Below, piece by piece: positions 23,463 to 34,805 of a stretch of DNA of 64,000 nt (positions are counted from its first letter, which is position 1; every line of letters begins with the position of its first letter). The stretch spans positions 1-64,000 of the forward strand of contig CAJQUW010004581.1 of the NCBI GenBank assembly GCA_907163375.1, read 5' to 3'. The notes below the pieces were generated by a model, which made no database searches, was not told where the DNA came from, and worked only from the letters and a program-made list of their open reading frames with translations. This stretch comes from Prostheceraeus crozeri. Lineage: Eukaryota; Platyhelminthes; Polycladida; Euryleptidae. The position numbers were made by a program, and so were the translations under genes.

Positions 23463-24824
23463 CAGTCCGTTTCATAAAAAGTGGATCATCCTAAAATTTG
23501 ACTAAATAAAACATAAGTATGATACAGAAAGCATTTTTCATGTTATTTCATGTCCCTAATATATTTAAATGTCCTTATATAATCTGATAAGCTATGATAC
23601 AGTAACGGTTCTTAAGAAGCTAATATTTTGTGGCCCTACCCTTATTGTCAATGACATTACCAATTCGTCTAGGCATTGATTCGATGATTTCGTTGATTTT
23701 TGACTGATCTAACTTTCTCCACTCTCTTTTTAACAGTGACGTAAGTTGTGATACGCCATCTGTAGGTAGCAGTGAACGACGAACGTTACGTTTTAGAATA
23801 CTCCATACATTTTCTATGGATTCAGATCAGGAGAACGAGCTGGCCAAGATAATGTCCTAAGCCCTAATTGAGACTTGCATAAGTTGACTCTACTACTCCT
23901 GTGACACGTAGCATTATCATCCATAAATAACCAAGTCGATGGATCACCAAGTTGATCTGTCATTTGGCCAATGTTCATTCGTAAAACATTCACATAGCGT
24001 TCAGAATTCATGGTTCCTTGCTGTATGTGAAGTCTTCTACGAATAGTGGACTTAGAAATAGACGAGACTAGTGCAGCCATCTCAGTTAACGAGAGACTTG
24101 GATCAATTTTAACAAATCTCAAAATTAGGCGGTCTCTACGTTTGGATGTTTTGCGTGGACGGCCAGAGCCCTCTACGACAGAGTCGAAAATCATCATTAT
24201 GCCATTGATGCACATTTGTGTAAGGGACATTTAGTCGCTTGCTTGTAGCTCGCAAAGAAAACCCTAGTTCTACCAAGGCTGACACTTTGCCTTTTGTGAA
24301 TGCGATCTCGTTATTGTTCATTTGTGCTTTGTATTGTTTTCAACCGGTAAGAGATAGATTTCTAGCTGAAAGCAATCAGGAGTGCTGCCAACACCACCGC
24401 AACGAAGTCAGGAAGCTATGGAACATGAAGTCCAGTTAATCACATGTAGCAGTTACATTATTGTTGATGAATAATGGTGCTATACTGGCTCTGATTGACC
24501 GATTTTCTATATTTTTGTTTTGCTTGATACCTTTTGGCTTGTAGAACAACATATTACATAACAAAGGAAGCAAATGTAATTTTATAAGAGTGAGGTATGA
24601 TTTTGTGTAACATTGCTAAATGAAGATCAAATTATCTACTACTTTTTTATCTATAACAGGAAAACAACTCAATATTCATGCTTGAAATTTCCAACAATGA
24701 TATTAGTAAGCACAACTGACATATCTTCCAAATTTCAGAGAAATTCGTTCAAGTTTGGCGGAGTTAGACAAAGTTGAAGTTAAGGCGATGTTTAAGGGTG
24801 ATCCATTTTTTATGAAACAATCTG
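23463..24824 (-). mobile_element. Tc1/mariner-like transposon, defective
   Basis: The ends CAGTCCGTTTCATAAAAA and TTTTTTATGAAACAATCTG are inverted repeats with a few mismatches, extending inward through GTGGATCATCCT and AGGGTGATCCA. A TA dinucleotide flanks both sides. The other assembled copy (about 49672) shows the uninterrupted target AATTACATTTAATTC, so the insertion site is exact and one haplotype lacks the element. The element is 1362 bp, near the normal length of Tc1 elements, but the transposase is broken. Confidence 0.92.
23620..24321 (-). pseudogene. Tc1-like transposase, frameshifted and internally deleted
   Basis: The N-terminus (MNNNEIAFTKGKVSALVELG, then SLRATSKRLNVPYTNVHQW) is a helix-turn-helix DNA-binding domain. 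A frame change leads to EGSGRPRKTSKRRDRLI (GRPRK AT-hook-like linker) and ISKSTIRRRLH, the second helix-turn-helix. The sequence then jumps directly to GTMNSERYVNVL, so the part with the first catalytic Asp is deleted. LFMDDNATCHRS holds the second Asp and SPDLNP precedes a one-base loss that shifts the frame before IENVWSILKRNVRRSLL, where the third acidic residue lies. The stop is at 23620-23622 after GRATKY. It cannot make an active enzyme. Confidence 0.9.
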
Positions 24825-25153
24825 TACATTTAATTCAGTGACCGACCATTCCGCAATTGCTCTGGCACTTCCTTTTTGTGCCTCAAGTTCTAGGGCTGAC
24901 ATTTGAGCTGTACCGATTCCAGTTCACCTTCTTAATTGAGAAAGTTTAGGGTGGAGACATCATGTTCCAAGTCAAGTCTGTGTTCCGTTGCGATCACTTC
25001 ACAATTTGTGTTTTATGGTGAAGTAATGAGACAGAACAAAGGTTCAGTGTCTTCAACATGCAACAACTTCAGTTATTTAATCATTTTCAGGTAGCATGTA
25101 GTTCAATCATCACATCATCATTGATTTTCCATAATCAAACAATGACCTTTCAG

Positions 25154-25244
25154 GTATTGGTATATAAATGGCTGCCTTCAACCGAACATGAACACAACAT
25201 TCATCACCCTTGACAAGTCTACTGCGGAGAATGGATGTCTGCGG
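25154..25244 (+). CDS. PhyH-family dioxygenase, fourth visible exon (contig 1 copy)
   Basis: After a CTTTCAG acceptor the first base G completes the Gly codon begun in the preceding exon (TAC GG|G). Thirty codons follow, YWYINGCLQPNM, then TTFITLDKSTAENGCLR, ending in phase 0 at a GTACGT donor. The pattern YWY.NGCL.PNM..FI.LD.ST.ENGCL directly continues WHQDYG and forms the core strand after the HxD motif; this continuity makes the call secure despite the short length. An almost identical copy at 49872-49962 lies on the contig that carries the next exon. The two are haplotypic copies of one exon, not a tandem duplication. Confidence 0.92.
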
Positions 25245-25315
25245 GTACGTAAAGAAGCAATTTGGGAAATGTCTTGAAAGCATATGAATTTTCATATCAA
25301 AACTGACAGAATTTT

Positions 25316-26110
25316 CATTTAATAGGCCTCCATATATTCAAATCAAAACAAATTGATTCTGTTAAAATCAATGTTGGTTCCAGACGCGTTTCAGAGTGTA
25401 CAACTCCTTTCTCAATGGTTGCACACAAAATCGAACAACAATGCCTTTATATGAGATGGATGATTTGATTACAGTTTAAAAAACATGGCTGTCTTTAAAG
25501 TCTGAAAAACTGGTTTAAAAACTGCTTTAAATGTAAGACCAGTTTTTCAGACTTTAAAGACAGCCATGTTTTTTCGGAATGAAGATGCTGTTTCTTAAAG
25601 CTAAATGTACTTATTCGTACACTTGTGGACGGTGCAACTACGTCTATTTCGGAGAAACTTCCAGGCATCTTATTACCCGCGTTGATGAACATTTGAAAGG
25701 CTATCCTGTTCCAACTGAAATTTCTACGCATCCACACCCTATAGACAAGAATAATTTTAGAATAATAGCGTGCACTAACAATCACAAATTACTCGAATCA
25801 ATTTTAATCAAAGAATCAGTAAATGTAATGAATAACAGGGACGGATCCATTCCTTTATTGTTGAATTTGTAAAAAGCTAATGTATCTTTTGACATCTATG
25901 CACATCACAGCGTCTAATGATTGTTACGACAATTGATTTTCTTGATTTTATTTGCACTGCTGTAGATCGTTGTTGTACATTTTCATATCATGCCATTTTT
26001 AAACTGTGATCAAATCATTGACCATGTGTAGCCATTGAGAAAGGAGTTGTACACTCTGAAACGCGTCTGGAACCAACATTGATTTTAACAGAATCAATTT
26101 GTTTTGATTT
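25316..26110 (+). mobile_element. Penelope-like element fragment with inverted terminal segments
   Basis: The insertion is flanked by an 11-bp target duplication, GACAGAATTTT (25305-25315 and 26111-26121); the other copy has one GACAGAATTTT at about 50023. The 79-bp segments 25340-25418 and 26032-26110 are inverted copies. They contain GAAACGCGTCTGG, typical of Penelope-like tails. Inside, 25478-25514 and 25538-25574 form a perfect 37-bp hairpin, which marks a head-to-head junction. The 3' part carries a GIY-YIG nuclease frame. Inverted partial terminal repeats and 5' truncation are known for Penelope-like elements. Confidence 0.85.
25579..25872 (+). CDS. GIY-YIG endonuclease domain of a Penelope-like element
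   Basis: The frame of 97 codons encodes KCTYSYTCGRCNYVYFGETSR, then LITRVDEHLKG, ACTNNHKLLESILIKE and a C-terminus SIPLLLNL. YTCG.C..VYFGETSR.L.TR..EH is the GIY-YIG nuclease pattern of Penelope-like retroelements, where the domain follows the reverse transcriptase and nicks the target. The conserved Arg and the Glu of LLESILIKE are present. No reverse transcriptase lies upstream, so the element is 5'-truncated, and the upstream part was lost at the hairpin junction. The frame itself has no break. Any start codon is accidental. Confidence 0.85.
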   Translation: MKMLFLKAKCTYSYTCGRCNYVYFGETSRHLITRVDEHLKGYPVPTEISTHPHPIDKNNFRIIACTNNHKLLESILIKESVNVMNNRDGSIPLLLNL

Positions 26111-26601
26111 GACAGAATTTTGTTTTGAAATCATTTGAGTTTTTCATTCTTTTGATTGGAAATTTCAGAAATTCACTTGTTGAATTTGTGCAAAGTCGAA
26201 ACACTGCTTGTTATAGAAGTGAAATTGAAAGAATGGAAAATCGCTGCTTGCTGACAGCAGTTTGCCTATTTCAAATGAAGAGAACAAAGTCATTTTTCGT
26301 GTTGAGTTCCTGCTAGACTGATTAGCAATAAGCATTTTGAGCGCGGCAGCTTTTTCGGAGATAAATAGTGAATGAGTCGGTCCTCTGAAATCGCAATCTT
26401 ATTGAGAAAAATTAATCTTCTGCCGAATTATCTTCATGGATATTCAGAGGGATGAATTTTACACATTCGCAAAGGCTGCTATTTCTGTTTTGATGACACC
26501 GCCATCTTGTCTTTTCACCATTTCCACCGTCCAATCTCGATGTCAAGCTTAATATTTGTAGTGGTGGTTTACATACATCAGTTTTTCATAAGGTTGAGCA
26601 A

Positions 26602-26889
26602 TTTTGTTTTGATGTTATTGTTTTCACTTTTCCCGACAGTCTTCTTCCTCTTCATATGGGTGCGAATGTCTTTGCCAGTCAAGTTCTTCGTTACCTTAGG
26701 ATATGTTCTCATCTGCCGTATGCCATTGTTAAAGTTAAAAGCACGTTTAAAGTTTTTGTGAAACGCGGATATGAAGCCTGCAAGTTAATCAAATGTGTGG
26801 AGAGACTGTTGAAAAAGCATTTTTTAGTTTTGTTGAAATTTGGTTTGCAGTCAGCCAGAGAATTTCGTATTTTGTGTGGCTTCATTTAA
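26602..26889 (+). pseudogene. Reverse transcriptase C-terminal fragment
   Basis: The open frame gives FDVIVFTFPDSLLPLHMGAN, then VFASQVLRYLRICSHL, VFVKRGYEACKL and VERLLKKHF, and stops at 26889. The pattern FPxxxxxxP...xxSQxxRxxRxCSxL...xxxGYxxxKL is the region right after the polymerase domain of a retroelement family I know from several invertebrate genomes. Polymerase motifs themselves are absent. The copy lacks its whole 5' part. Confidence 0.7.
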
Positions 26890-27127
26890 GAGTGTTATCA
26901 TTGTTAAGTCATGTGTGGGGTCCGCCAGCTAGGGTTTGAGCGTACAAAATGTTAAAGGACCCGAAACGCGACCTAGCTGGTCATTTTGCTGATGAACCCC
27001 TTCTATGCTTATTCTTTTCTGGTATGTCTTGTATAAAGATTGTAAATATGTTTTATTGTTCGGTACGCCATCTAAGTATTATTTCTTTCTTTTATATTAC
27101 CCGATGACCGGCGTGAACGCTTTCAAC

Positions 27128-27143
27128 AGCCCTTTTCAGGGCT
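27128..27143 (+). terminator. Histone-type 3' stem-loop
   Basis: AGCCCT TTTC AGGGCT forms a perfect 6-bp stem with the UUUC loop, preceded by CAAC and followed by ACA. This matches the metazoan replication-dependent histone mRNA 3' processing hairpin. No histone gene is near, and no clear purine-rich downstream element is seen within 20 nt. It sits in the tail of a retroelement fragment, so it may belong to that element. Confidence 0.65.
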
Positions 27144-27526
27144 ACACTTATTAAGTACTTATTGAGTTTCTATTGTATATTGTTCATTCGAAGTGCACTA
27201 ACCTGACTTTTCCCATAATAACTCCTTCTGCGCTACTAAGTCAGGATCAAACCTAAGACCATAAAATATGTAGACATTGCATTTGTGTATTGTAAGAAAG
27301 AACGACCAAACCGTTGACACGTAATTTATTGGATAGACATTTCGTTGTTAAGGTAAGTGATATTTAAACGTTTACAAGTGATGATTTAAGTGACACATAC
27401 AAACAACAGTCCACATACAGTCCACAGCATTCTTGTCAAAGGTCAAGTCAGGGTTGAAGACAAGGAATTTTTCTCATTAGGAAAACTCAAATTAATGTGC
27501 CACCAATTAAGTGATTTGGTGACTAT

Positions 27527-27626
27527 NNNNNNNNNNNNNNNNNNNNNNNNNNNNNNNNNNNNNNNNNNNNNNNNNNNNNNNNNNNNNNNNNNNNNNNNNN
27601 NNNNNNNNNNNNNNNNNNNNNNNNNN
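27527..27626. other. Assembly gap (100 N)
   Basis: Exactly 100 N separate two contigs whose ends overlap in content. The round number suggests a placeholder and not a measured distance. Confidence 0.99.
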
Positions 27627-28462
27627 GTAGATAGGGGAAGGGATTATTGGAGGAGGGGGGTGGGGGGACATGGAGATTATTATGGGGTTATGGGTAGGTG
27701 AGAGGAGTGGTGGTGTGAAGATAGAAGGTGGGTTTTTCTGGGGGTTGTGATTGCGATGTGCGAAAACTAATTAAAAAGGAAGAGTTAGATTAAGTGAAAA
27801 TTTTGTATGGAAACATAATTATTTGACAAAAAATATTATATTAAGGGCTTTCAATATAATTCTTAACCCTAAAACCCCCCATACAAATCAACACAATACT
27901 TTAAAAACACTCACTCATTTATACAAAAAAAATACCAGCCATATAACAATCTAAAATAATTCAACTTACTGACCCCCTACATTTCTTTTCTCTCTTTGTT
28001 ATCTTAATTTTCTTAGATCTTATCACCTCCAAACAATAATTATTCACTGTCCCATACCCTACCTAAACCTAAACACTTAAACAAAATTATAAACACTGCA
28101 ATCATAAACTCATCACATAACCCTCACTCCTACCAACACCACCATTAGACAACCTGACTCCCTAGAACAAAACCTCAACATTCATCTACATTACTTTTTA
28201 CTTTATTTTATTAGCAATTATCTTAATTTTCTTATATTCAAAATACTTTTACAACACAATAATTCAAACAACAAAACCAATTTCTTCTTTAACTTTAAAA
28301 TTATTTTATAGTTGTAATAATTTCCTATTGCAATTGAAGTAAAAGTGAGAAATTTTCATCAACAAATTCCTCTCTACACAAAAACTCTTAACTTTTACAT
28401 TTTAGTGTATGATTTATTTAATTTCTACTTATTTATTATTTTTTCTATTTTTTCTAAATTAA
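27627..28462. other. Low-complexity contig end
   Basis: The first 120 bases are G-rich and C-poor (GGGG runs); from about 27840 the sequence becomes G-poor and rich in A, C and T, like 35042-48814. No gene or family is recognised. It is probably unreliable sequence at the start of contig 2. Confidence 0.6.
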
Positions 28463-30123
28463 ATGCCGAGCCATACGAAATAGCCATAGGCGTGATTCGA
28501 AGTTGCGGATCTGGACACTGCTACACAACCATTATTACAGCTTAAGATTTGCGTCGAGCAGAGAATGGCGGCGTCCATCCATCCGATTGAATAAAAAAAT
28601 CCGTTATCGTCGTTTCAATCTCTTGGATCAGTCCTTTAATTGGAAGGAGGGAATGTCAGCGGTATTAAGCTGCTCTCCACAGTATTTGATGATGAGGTCT
28701 ATGTAGGATAGGATCACGGTTGTTCATAAGTTTCGTCTACTAGAAAGGCTGAATCCATCCGAGCCAATAGTCTCAGACCTCGTCCTGAAAGCCAGAGAGG
28801 GACCAGCTAAACTTTGAGTCATTTTGACGGTGTTGTTGAAGCAATAACATCAATGTCGTATTACTTTTAGTAAGCGAGGGGCAAACAATCACACTATTAC
28901 CCTGGAACAATATGGCGCAGAGTTGAAATTGATGTTATTGCTTTAAAAGACATAGCGAACTCAAATGCGAGAATTATCTATCTATGACCCACAATGGTAT
29001 ATATCAACATTTGAATATCCAGGCATACAGTGGCAATCTACACATTGTTCTTCGCAGCATATCATTCTATCCCGTGTATATTATTGTACTACGTTCAATG
29101 TCAGGCGAGACATAGTGCTAATGATTTGTCTTGTGTGAGTTATCGGTAATAAACATCATCGAATTTCGCTTTCTATTGTATAACAGCTCGAAGATGGAAC
29201 AGGGTGCAACATTCTTCTGCATTGCCTGATTACCCTAATGAACTATGATTTATCGAAATGGACTTCATTTGAAATCTAAGATTGCGTCACAACACAACAC
29301 CTACTGAATTAGCATATGGCACGACTGCATAAATGTACTAACACACTAAATATATCAATGCGCCGTGTACCATAAATTCTCCATTCAAATAACCATAACT
29401 TCCTTTTTGAGATAGGAACATAATGTGGAGAGGTCTTATAAAGCTGTCATCGCGAATATCAAATCATTGCTCTGCATAATGAGACAAGCTACTTTAATGA
29501 TAGAAGATTTCTTATATTTATTAGTATATTTCAATCTAGATAGGCTCAGTTGGTAGAGCGTGGCCAAGCATAGCCCGATCGGTGGTTCAAATCACCAAGA
29601 CGCACAAGTCTTATTTGTCTGTAAAATCTCTCATACAGCGATCATTATCTCCCCCACCTCCTCCCCCCCTCCCCCCTACAACTCTCCCGATCCAACGGAC
29701 GCGGATCTCCATTATAATGTCCTCTCAAAACAAAATGGCATACGCAGGACTCCGATCTCGACACAACAACAGCAGTTTTCAACTCATGGATTAAGTGCAG
29801 AAGTCGATTGTCCTTCCACAAATGTAATCTGTAAGTGTAATTCATTTTCTGATTGCATTGCGAAACACATAATAAAATTACTTAAATCTTCCAAAATGTC
29901 ATAAACTAATACACCTTGACCGCGTCTGTCACTACCGACTCCAACGATTGACAGAAGATCGGATCGGACATCGAGCACCAACTTTTAGATAAACAGCACA
30001 GCTCTCTAGCTTCCTGATCGGTTCTCCACATATATACGTATCAATAAACAAATCTTCTTCTATTCTCAGTGGTGTATTTCAGCTGTTCTCCAGGATCCCC
30101 ATAAAGTTTATGCTATTTTCCAG

Positions 30124-30338
30124 GACGAGTTCCTGACACTGATGATGATCTGCCCGAAACGCGTACCGCGGGCTCTCGATCAAAACACCTCTCGTCTGCG
30201 GTCTAGGATTCGTGTATGGAGAATCGCATCGGTCGTAAACCAAAATGAGGGCTGAGTCTAGGGAATCCCCAAGAAATGATTACTCTCGCTAGAAGCAACG
30301 AGTCGCGAAAAACTCGGTCAACATATCTCTGACAAGAG
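30124..30338 (+). pseudogene. Broken assembled copy of PhyH exon 2
   Basis: CAG then GACGAGTTCCTGACACTGAT copies the exon at 19266-19461, with many indels (for example CGCGTACCGCGGGCTC). No frame survives. Given the same error pattern in the neighbouring non-coding sequence, I regard it as sequencing error in a haplotypic copy and not a decayed gene duplicate. Confidence 0.8.
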
Positions 30339-30814
30339 GTCAGTGAGTACAACAAGCCTTTCTCTTCAATTATGATATCTGTTGCTGATCCCTGCAGAAG
30401 CGGTCATAAAGAAAGAATAGTAGCAAATTTGCAGAGTGTGCACAGCTCGTCCACATTCAGACTAAACGAAAATTCTTTCTTCATCCGAAAGCTCATTAGC
30501 TAAATCCAGATGCCCTTTAACTTGACGAATTCAAATCGTCCACTGCCGTGCCACCCGAAGACCAACACTATATACAACAGTACTGTAAGAAACGTTGTCC
30601 CACTAATTCCCAAAACACAATCAAAATTATGATAGATTCAAATATAACCATATCTAATATAAAAAGTCGATTTTTAATTTTGTGACAGTGCTGGACACGT
30701 AATTTCTGAGACGTCGCGCTAGCACTTTAAACGACTTGAGGTAGAAATGTCGAGGTGCGCATAGAACTTCAATGGGCCACATTTGAAGACACATTGCAAA
30801 CACTTAATTATAGC

Positions 30815-33430
30815 GACTAGGGACAGCTAGACAAATCTGAAGGATAGTGATCTATCAGCATGTCCATATATAGACTATGACTGCTTGAAACTACAGAATG
30901 AACTAGTGTCTAGATCGTCCACTGAAGATAGGACATGTCAGCTAGAAATCTAAGGTGATAGTATTACGAGATGGCCAGGATATAGAGACACCCGAACAGC
31001 TAAAATCCGAAGGTGACTAGAGTATTCTAGACTCTCATATATAGAGCATAGACTGCTGAAAATCTGAAGGTGATATGCTACTAGAGTCCCACGATACAGT
31101 AGACCATGACAGCTTGAAATCGGAAAGATGATCAGTGTTCTCTAGCATCTGCCAGGTATACGACATGGACAGCTAGACAAAATTTCTCTATCTATATCTC
31201 TCTCTCAAAGATACTCACTGCACATCCATGATATAGGAACATCCCAAAATACGAAATCAGCTACTGAAATCCTGAAAGTGATATATTCTCATCAGTCCAT
31301 GAATCGACTCATGCAACTGCGCGAGAAATACTGGAAGTGATAGAGTATCTCTCAATGTCCATATATAGGTACATGGAGGAAGCTGATGAAATCTGAAGAG
31401 GTGATTTAGTGTTCTAGATGGTCCATAGATATAGGACATGGGACAGCTATAAAATACTGATAGAGCGATAGTAGTTCTAGATGTCCAAATATATATGACA
31501 TGGACAGCAGAAATCTGAAGGACGATAGTATTCTAGATGATCCATGATTTAGGACATCACAGCTCTAGAATCTGAAGGCGATAAGTATTCTAGAGTGTCC
31601 ATAGAATAGGACGATGGACAGCCTGAGAAATCTGAAGATGATATTGTTGTCTAACACACCCCCGAATTATATTTTTTAATCGTATCACTTTGCTTAGAAG
31701 TGCAAACTATATCAAACCAAAAATGGCAACATCAGAACTTAATAAGTGGCAAAAATAAATTTTTACATAACCGTGCTTGCAGAGATAGGAAAAATAGTTC
31801 GCGCGTCGCGTTGCGATTGCTCGGAATTCCTTCAAAATGCTCCATCGCCCGGCACTCCTTCAAGCAAAAGTCAGATCATTGGCGCAAAAGTTTTCTCTCG
31901 ATAATGTTGGGCCCTCCGATCATTCTCTCAAAAAAAGCGTCCTACACAGGCGCACTAGACTCCTACGTTACACAACTTCTCTTGTCTAGAACTTGACAAT
32001 CTGATTGAGCAGAGTGTCTCTTTGCGCGTCTTTGACTCCGGTTGATAACAGTCACTGAAAACTTTGCAACAATTTGGCTGTTTAAGGTGACACTGGCTGC
32101 TCATCTGTTCGCGTTGCTACATGGCTTTCTATCAGCAGATCTGTGCCCTTTCAATAACGGGGTGGTGTCTAAAATAGGACGTTTACTCGTTCCAAATGTT
32201 TCCCATTCTAGTTCATCACGGAAGAAAAACACCTGTCTAATTCAGCGATGGTTCCTAGACTGTCCATGAATAGGACATGGACAGCCTAGAAATCTGAACG
32301 AGCGATCTATTATTCCAACTCTCCATGATATAGGACATGGCACACTTAGAAATCCTGAAGGCGAAACAGTCTGTTCCGAATGTCCCATAGATCGGACACA
32401 ACTGAGACAGCTACAGGAAATCTGACAGCGATAGTATTCCTAGATGTCCATGATTTAGACATGGAAGCAGCTAGAAATCTGAAGATGAAACTCGTGTTCT
32501 AGAGGCCTATTCTGAGATAGAACCCCGAACACGAGAAAGCTCGAGAGATAGTATTTCTTGATGCCAAGATAAAGGAAACATATGGACACACTTGAACACT
32601 CTGAAGGTGAATAGTGCGTTCTAGATATCCACTGATTTCTCAAACATTGAGCACAGCTAAAATCTGGAAGCGATAGTACCCTAGCTGTCCATGATATCAG
32701 ACCATGGCGCTAGACACATCTGAAGGTACATCGTATTCTCTATGAAGTCCATGATATAGGATTCACGGCACAGCTAGCGAAATCTGAAGTGAACAGTCAT
32801 TTCCTAGATATCCATGATATAAGACCATGGACAGCTAGAAATCTCGCTGAAGGAGACATGAGAGTAGTCTCGATGGTCCATGGATACATAGGCACCATGA
32901 CAGCTAGACAATCGAAGTGATAGTATTTCACCAACACCAAAACTAGTATTCAACATAGAGACTATGGACAAGGAAGCTCAAATATGAAGGCACTCTACAT
33001 CAGACAAATTCTAAATTCTATTTAATGACATCTTTGAGGACAGCTAGAAATTCTGACGCTAGATATATTTCTACGTATGTCCATGCACTATAGGACATGG
33101 ACAAGCTAGAAATTCTAGAAGGTGATAGGATTCTAGATTCTCATATATAGACAGGGAGCGAGAAAGTCTGAAGGCCGCGATAGTATTCAATAGTCCATAT
33201 ATAGACATGACAGCTAGACAATCTGAAAGGCGATAGTATTACTAGATGTCCATCGATATAGGACATGAGAGCTAGAAATCTGAAGGTGATATTTCGAATT
33301 CCAGTATAGATATAGACACGAAAATCTATGATGATTTATTCAAGATGTCCTTGATACATAGAAAAAGGACAGCTAGAAATCTGATCAGGCGAATCAGTAT
33401 TCTAGATGATCCATTGATTATACGGACAAT
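30815..33430 (+). repeat. 55-bp minisatellite, noisy long copy
   Basis: Units of the array at 19880-21046 recur with indels. The array is about 2.6 kb here against 1.17 kb in contig 1, and is interrupted by unrelated sequence at about 31653-32258. Part of the difference may be a real allele-length difference. Confidence 0.8.
31653..32258. other. Unrelated segment inside the minisatellite copy
   Basis: About 600 bp, from ACACACCCCCGAATTATA to CAGCGATGGTTCC, have no counterpart in the contig 1 array and no minisatellite units. The 98-codon frame at 31700-31996 matches nothing I know. Origin unknown. Confidence 0.6.
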
Positions 33431-34119
33431 GGCAGAAGATCTCTTAGCACCGATAAAGCCGATTGGAACATCCCGTAAAAATTAAACCGACGACGTGACA
33501 CTAGACAGATTATTGATTTTCCCCCCGATTTCGGATTAAAAGATGTAGAATCGGTTCTTTGCTTGAATTGTTCATTACCCAAAGCGTGTTTGACCATTAG
33601 CCTGTATACGAGCGCGTTTCATACACTCAAAGTCTTATAACATTCTTCGTTTGCGAAGGTGCTACTTCCAAAGTCATTTTAGACCAGACATCACAGTGCG
33701 TCTCGTTCTACGTTCTGCCTGGACTAAGTGCACGATGCACATTATTTCTTTCGTTTCATTACAAGACAATCTGATTCTTAACTTTCCTTTAGTTCTCATT
33801 CGAGCGACACCGGATGTAAATCATCCACACAGATAAAAGACTATATTTTAAAAAACATAAAGTAGTTGAAATTGTGATAATAACTGACAACCATTTTCTA
33901 ATAGTTGGCAACTTATTGTCGGGCATTTGATTCTTTGCAATCACTCGACTACCTGCACCACCTGTACAGCTACTCATTTCCCCACGGCTTTCGCTACATT
34001 TCTATCACTAGCTGCACAGCGTCTTGATGTTTGATAAACTCCTGCTAACCAACGATTCACCTCGAACTGTGTCGAATCAACCGAATTCGATTCGACTCGA
34101 GGGTCCGAGCTGCAATCAC

Positions 34120-34370
34120 AGAGAATTAAAACTGTTCTTCTGTACGATGACCCAGAATAGAATTATGACGTCCAGAGTCGCGCGGCACAATCCGCGGCGG
34201 AGCGGAGGTGGGGCATTGAGACAATGACAAGCTTAGAATGCACATATGAACTGATTCTACCCAATATGCAGCCGTGACAATGTATTAAGTAGGAAATGTG
34301 CGCGAATTTTGTGCCACTATGGGGAGGTGGCATGTACTTGCACTTCCATTATTGTTTTGAATTCCTGAAG
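34120..34370. repeat. CATAGAAAT-type MITE, noisy copy of 21723-21960
   Basis: Blocks such as GAGTCGCGCGGCACAATCCG, TGGGGCATTGAGAC and GCACATATGAACTGATTCTA match the contig 1 copy with indels. It is a duplicate of the same locus and not an extra insertion. Confidence 0.6.
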
Positions 34371-34805
34371 GGCGGGTATCTAATGACTTCGGATTGCAAA
34401 TTTGAAGAAATAACGTATCCGTGTCGTGTGCTTACCTCCCAATTACATTACCCATTAATTCATCTCTTTCACTGTCATTTTCAATATCATTATTATTGAT
34501 TGGCACATGAAAATTTGCAATCCGCATTCTCTGCCATTAACTCATTAATAATTTCATCCGCCCTGACTGGTGTATACGCATTACACACCGTTCTCTCCAA
34601 TAATCACTGGAAAAAAGCTGAGAAAACTCCGATAAAGCACTCCGATAACAGTAAACCATCATTTCACCATAAAAAATGACGAGTGGTCCTCATTGTTCTG
34701 CGAGTGATCAAATTTCTGCATAATCCATCGGGAAATTACCGTAGCAATCACAAACAAAAATCCCCCCTCCAACTCAACATCACAGCAGAAAAGTTGGTGT
34801 TTCAG

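Larger units (their letters stand above)
26529..27221 (+). mobile_element. 5'-truncated retroelement with histone-type stem-loop tail
   Basis: Comparison with the other copy (50479-50506) places this segment between CCACCGTC and CTCC.TCTGCGCTACT. About 28 bp of target are missing here and no target duplication is seen. It begins inside a reverse-transcriptase-linked C-terminal region (26602-26889), followed by about 330 bp of untranslated tail. The tail has a 9-bp hairpin (CCAGCTAGG and CCTAGCTGG, about 26930-26975) enclosing CCCGAAACGCGA, and the stem-loop at 27128-27143. Confidence 0.7.
17724..27526. other. Contig 1 end; same locus as 28463-51221
   Basis: From GCCGCCTACGAAATAGCCA (about 17724) to the gap, this stretch aligns in order with 28463-51221. 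It holds exons 2-4 of the PhyH-family gene, the 55-bp minisatellite and a Tigger-like MITE. It also has three mobile elements that the second copy lacks: Tc1-like, Penelope-like, and a reverse-transcriptase fragment. The last bases (GATTTGGTGACTAT) match 51209-51221, which shows that the two contigs overlap and were not merged. Confidence 0.85.

Noticed and set aside
26925-27000. Hammerhead ribozyme near CTGATGA and CCCGAAACGCG
   Set aside because: Both core words occur, as in Penelope-associated hammerheads, but their order and the possible stems do not give the three-helix core; only a 9-bp hairpin forms.
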